Shown: positions 6,598 to 8,990 of the stretch, one piece after another | Layout of the letters: the number at the start of each line of letters is the position of its first letter | Position numbering within the stretch: position 1 is the first letter of the stretch | Source of the DNA: Sulfurivermis sp041678005 | GTDB taxonomy: Bacteria; Pseudomonadota; Gammaproteobacteria; Thiohalomonadales; Thiohalomonadaceae | Assembly: GCA_041678005.1 (NCBI GenBank) | Contig: JBAYOW010000067.1 | Coordinates: 1 to 8,990 of the forward strand | Direction of reading: 5' to 3' | Length of the DNA stretch: 8,990 nt | Made by a program: the position numbers and the translations under genes | The notes under the pieces: generated by a model | Databases searched by the model: none | What the model saw: only the letters and a program-made list of their open reading frames with translations | What the model was told of the DNA's origin: nothing

Positions 6598-8990
6598 TTA
6601 TCGTTGCCACAGGATATGCGCCTCTTCCAGAGGAACCGTCACACCACTGTGCTGCGGTATGATACGCGCCGTATAGTCCGACGCCGGGCGGCTGGCGGGC
6701 ACTTCGGCATGATAAGCGTAGCCGTTTTCAGCACCCACCAATTGTCGAATCGGTGTCATCTTCACGCGTTCCGGCGCGCTACCGTGCGCTCCAGTAGCAT
6801 AAAGTTCGACCCGCACGGCCAGCGCGTCGATGCCATCGAGATATACCTGGATTTCGAAGGTGTGTTTATCGTTAGTAGTCTCGATCTTATCTTCACCGAA
6901 GCGTAAAGCGGCCCATTTTTGCTCCAGCGCTTTGCGCCATTCCACTATCTGCAAACCGGCCGCACCTTTGTTGGCAGCCCGCTCCTGTAAGGCCTCTGCC
7001 GCCGGGAGATAGTATTGCTCGGTATATTCACGCACCGTGCGGTTAGAAGAAAAATGTGGTGTCAGGCGCGCCATGCTTTCCCGCATTCGCGCCACCCAGG
7101 CAACGGGAATGCCCTGTGTATCACGGCTGTAGAATTCAGGTATCACCTCGTGCTCAAGTAGGTCATAGAGAGCCTCAGCCTCTATCGCATCCCAGGCAGG
7201 ATCATCATGTTCCTCGCCGTCTCCCAGTGCCCAACCGACTTCTGGCGTGTAGGCCTCCGCCCACCAGCCATCCAGTTCCGACAGATTGATACCACCATTG
7301 ACCAGCACCTTCATGCCGCTGGTGCCGCAAGCCTCCCACGGCCGGCGTGGAGTGTTAAGCCAGACATCGATACCCTGCACCAAGTGTTCGGCTAAATGCA
7401 TATCATAATCACTGAGAAAGATTACATGGCCTTGTGTCTCTGGTCTGCGAATAAAGTGCATCCATTGTTGAATCAGCTCTTGCCCATCCTGGTCTGCTGG
7501 ATGGGCCTTGCCGGCGATGATTAGCTGCAACGGTTGCTGGGGATTATTTAACAGGCGTAATAGACGTTCCGGGTCGTGGAGCAGCAGATTTGGTCGCTTG
7601 TAGGTGGCAAAACGGCGTGCGAAGCCCAGCGTCAAAGTGTTGCGACTACATGCATGCTTAGCACCCTCTGTATCCTCGGGCGGCGCACCGGAGGCTGCCA
7701 GTTGCCGACGTAGGCGATCGCGAGCGTAGTCAATCAACGCCATGCTCTTTGTCGCGCGGAAGGCCCACAAATCGGCGTCAGGAATTTGTTGGATATCATG
7801 TTTCAAATCCTCAGTCTGTCCCAGCCAACGGTCCTTGCCACAGGCCTGCGTCCAAAGATCGTCAGCAGCTGCCGAATCCCAGGTTGGCATATGCACGCCA
7901 TTGGTTACATGTCCGACCGGCACCTCGTCCTCAGGCCAGCGTGGGAATAGCGGTGCAAACAGTCGTCGGCTCACCTCACCATGCAGTTGGCTCACACCAT
8001 TCACCGCTCCGCTACCGCGGATCGCCAGATAGGCCATATTGAAAGGCTCTGATGTGTCAACAGGATGCAGGCGACCTATTGCCAGCAGATCGTGAGGCGT
8101 AATCCCGAGTTGAGTTTGGGCATAGCCACCCAGGTAGTGAACTATCCTGTCTGGATCGAAGTGGTCAAAGCCAGCAGTTACCGCCGTGTGGGTGGTGAAT
8201 AGATTACCTGTCCGGGTAACAGCAAGTGCGGTCTCGAAGGATTGCCCGGTGGCTTGCATAAAACTGCGTGCACGTTCCAGCACCGCGAATGCTGCATGGC
8301 CTTCATTCAGGTGGCAGACATCTGGTTCAATGCCGAGTGCGGCGAGCAAGCGCCAGCCGCCCATGCCAAGGACCAGTTCCTGCATCAGGCGTAGCTCTGA
8401 TCCACCGCCATACAGCTCGCTGGTGATCCCGCGGTATGGTGGATAGTTTGCTACATCATTGCTATCCAGCAGGTAAAGTTTTGTACTGCCCACCTTAACC
8501 TGCCAGGTGCGCAGCCAGATTGGGTAACCCGGTAGATCAAGTTTCAGCCGCAGCCACTTCCCATCACTTTTGCGTAATGGGGTGATCGGTAATTGCCATG
8601 TATCGTTATACGGATACAGCGCCTGTTGCGCACCATTTTGGTCAATTAACTGGCGAAAATAACCCTGCTGGTAGAGCAGCCCCACGCCGATCACTGGCAC
8701 ACCCAGATCGCTGGCGGCCTTGAGCTGGTCGCCCGCCACATTGCCTAGCCCACCCGAGTAAATGGGCAACGCTTCGCTTAACATAAATTCCATGCTGAAA
8801 TAAGCGACACAGCCTAGTTTGGATTGCGGGTGAGTTTGTTGAAACCAGGCGGGGGCATCCACCGCATCCCGCCTGATTTGCACCAGATCGTCAATGGTTT
8901 TACGAAAAGTGGGGTCGGTTAAAACACGTTGCAATTTCTCTCGCGATACGGTCTGCAAGACGGCCCAGGGATTTTGCGTCAGTTCCCATA
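6598..8990 (-). CDS. glgP: Alpha-glucan (glycogen) phosphorylase, GT35 family, N-terminus cut by window edge
   Basis: Pyridoxal-phosphate enzyme that releases glucose-1-phosphate from glycogen or maltodextrin in the cytoplasm. The visible part has 796 residues (residue 1 = Trp at 8986-8988). Family marks are AYFSMEF (62-68), SGGLGNVAGDQLKAASDLGV (78-97), HLNEGHAAF (226-234), TTHTAV (265-270), RRFATYKR (458-465, phosphate/substrate site), AGKAHPAD (492-499) and EACGTSGMK (552-560), where Lys560 is the expected pyridoxal-phosphate lysine (codon 7309-7311). A beta-type C-terminal segment (about 705-796) is typical of the shorter bacterial alpha-glucan phosphorylase family rather than the E. coli GlgP/MalP type. 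The frame is open to the right edge; ten residues precede a TTG at 8958 and look like normal family sequence, so the true start lies outside. About 60 or more N-terminal residues are probably missing. No related glg gene is visible downstream; lemA follows after 171 bases. Confidence 0.94.
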   Translation of the reverse strand, partial: WELTQNPWAVLQTVSREKLQRVLTDPTFRKTIDDLVQIRRDAVDAPAWFQQTHPQSKLGCVAYFSMEFMLSEALPIYSGGLGNVAGDQLKAASDLGVPVIGVGLLYQQGYFRQLIDQNGAQQALYPYNDTWQLPITPLRKSDGKWLRLKLDLPGYPIWLRTWQVKVGSTKLYLLDSNDVANYPPYRGITSELYGGGSELRLMQELVLGMGGWRLLAALGIEPDVCHLNEGHAAFAVLERARSFMQATGQSFETALAVTRTGNLFTTHTAVTAGFDHFDPDRIVHYLGGYAQTQLGITPHDLLAIGRLHPVDTSEPFNMAYLAIRGSGAVNGVSQLHGEVSRRLFAPLFPRWPEDEVPVGHVTNGVHMPTWDSAAADDLWTQACGKDRWLGQTEDLKHDIQQIPDADLWAFRATKSMALIDYARDRLRRQLAASGAPPEDTEGAKHACSRNTLTLGFARRFATYKRPNLLLHDPERLLRLLNNPQQPLQLIIAGKAHPADQDGQELIQQWMHFIRRPETQGHVIFLSDYDMHLAEHLVQGIDVWLNTPRRPWEACGTSGMKVLVNGGINLSELDGWWAEAYTPEVGWALGDGEEHDDPAWDAIEAEALYDLLEHEVIPEFYSRDTQGIPVAWVARMRESMARLTPHFSSNRTVREYTEQYYLPAAEALQERAANKGAAGLQIVEWRKALEQKWAALRFGEDKIETTNDKHTFEIQVYLDGIDALAVRVELYATGAHGSAPERVKMTPIRQLVGAENGYAYHAEVPASRPASDYTARIIPQHSGVTVPLEEAHILWQR

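Noticed and set aside
6526..6906. Forward open frame opposite the end of the phosphorylase gene and the gap before lemA
   Set aside because: Most of it is antisense to the phosphorylase C-terminal domain; no ribosome-binding site or recognisable protein features.

Overview
The window reads as ordinary chromosomal DNA from a Gram-negative proteobacterium, most likely a gammaproteobacterium. The basis is the protein style of the antiporter, LemA and M48 genes, the Sec signal peptides without a Gram-positive pattern, and ATG starts with AAGG/GGAGG ribosome-binding sites. This assignment is inference; no rRNA, tRNA or other taxonomic marker is present. I see no insertion sequence, integrase, CRISPR array, tRNA or phage gene.

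Plus strand, left part: the tail of a possible upstream membrane-protein frame (to 59), then a 608-residue monovalent cation/proton antiporter with a C-terminal nucleotide-binding-type (TrkA-N-like) domain (117-1943). A 200-base gap holding two inverted repeats follows. Next is a two-gene operon for exported proteins: a small thioredoxin-fold protein with a CGYC active site (2144-2602), overlapped by one base by a secreted protein built from seven AW-[ED] repeats, probably a beta-propeller (2602-3831).

Minus strand, right part, read from the right edge leftwards: an alpha-glucan (glycogen) phosphorylase whose N-terminus lies outside the window (6598-8990), a 171-base gap with a candidate promoter, then lemA (5830-6426) and an HtpX-like M48 membrane metalloprotease with a long C-terminal extension (3838-5802). 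The last two are 27 bases apart and look like one operon. The two strands converge at 3831/3838 with only six bases between the stop codons.

Functionally these are separate modules: ion/pH homeostasis, an envelope redox protein paired with a repeat protein, membrane protein quality control (LemA-M48), and storage glucan breakdown. The left end is visibly more AT-rich than the rest. I found no convincing undescribed system. The best candidate for follow-up is the coupled thioredoxin/AW-repeat pair, because the repeat protein carries exactly two cysteines in equivalent places of successive repeats.
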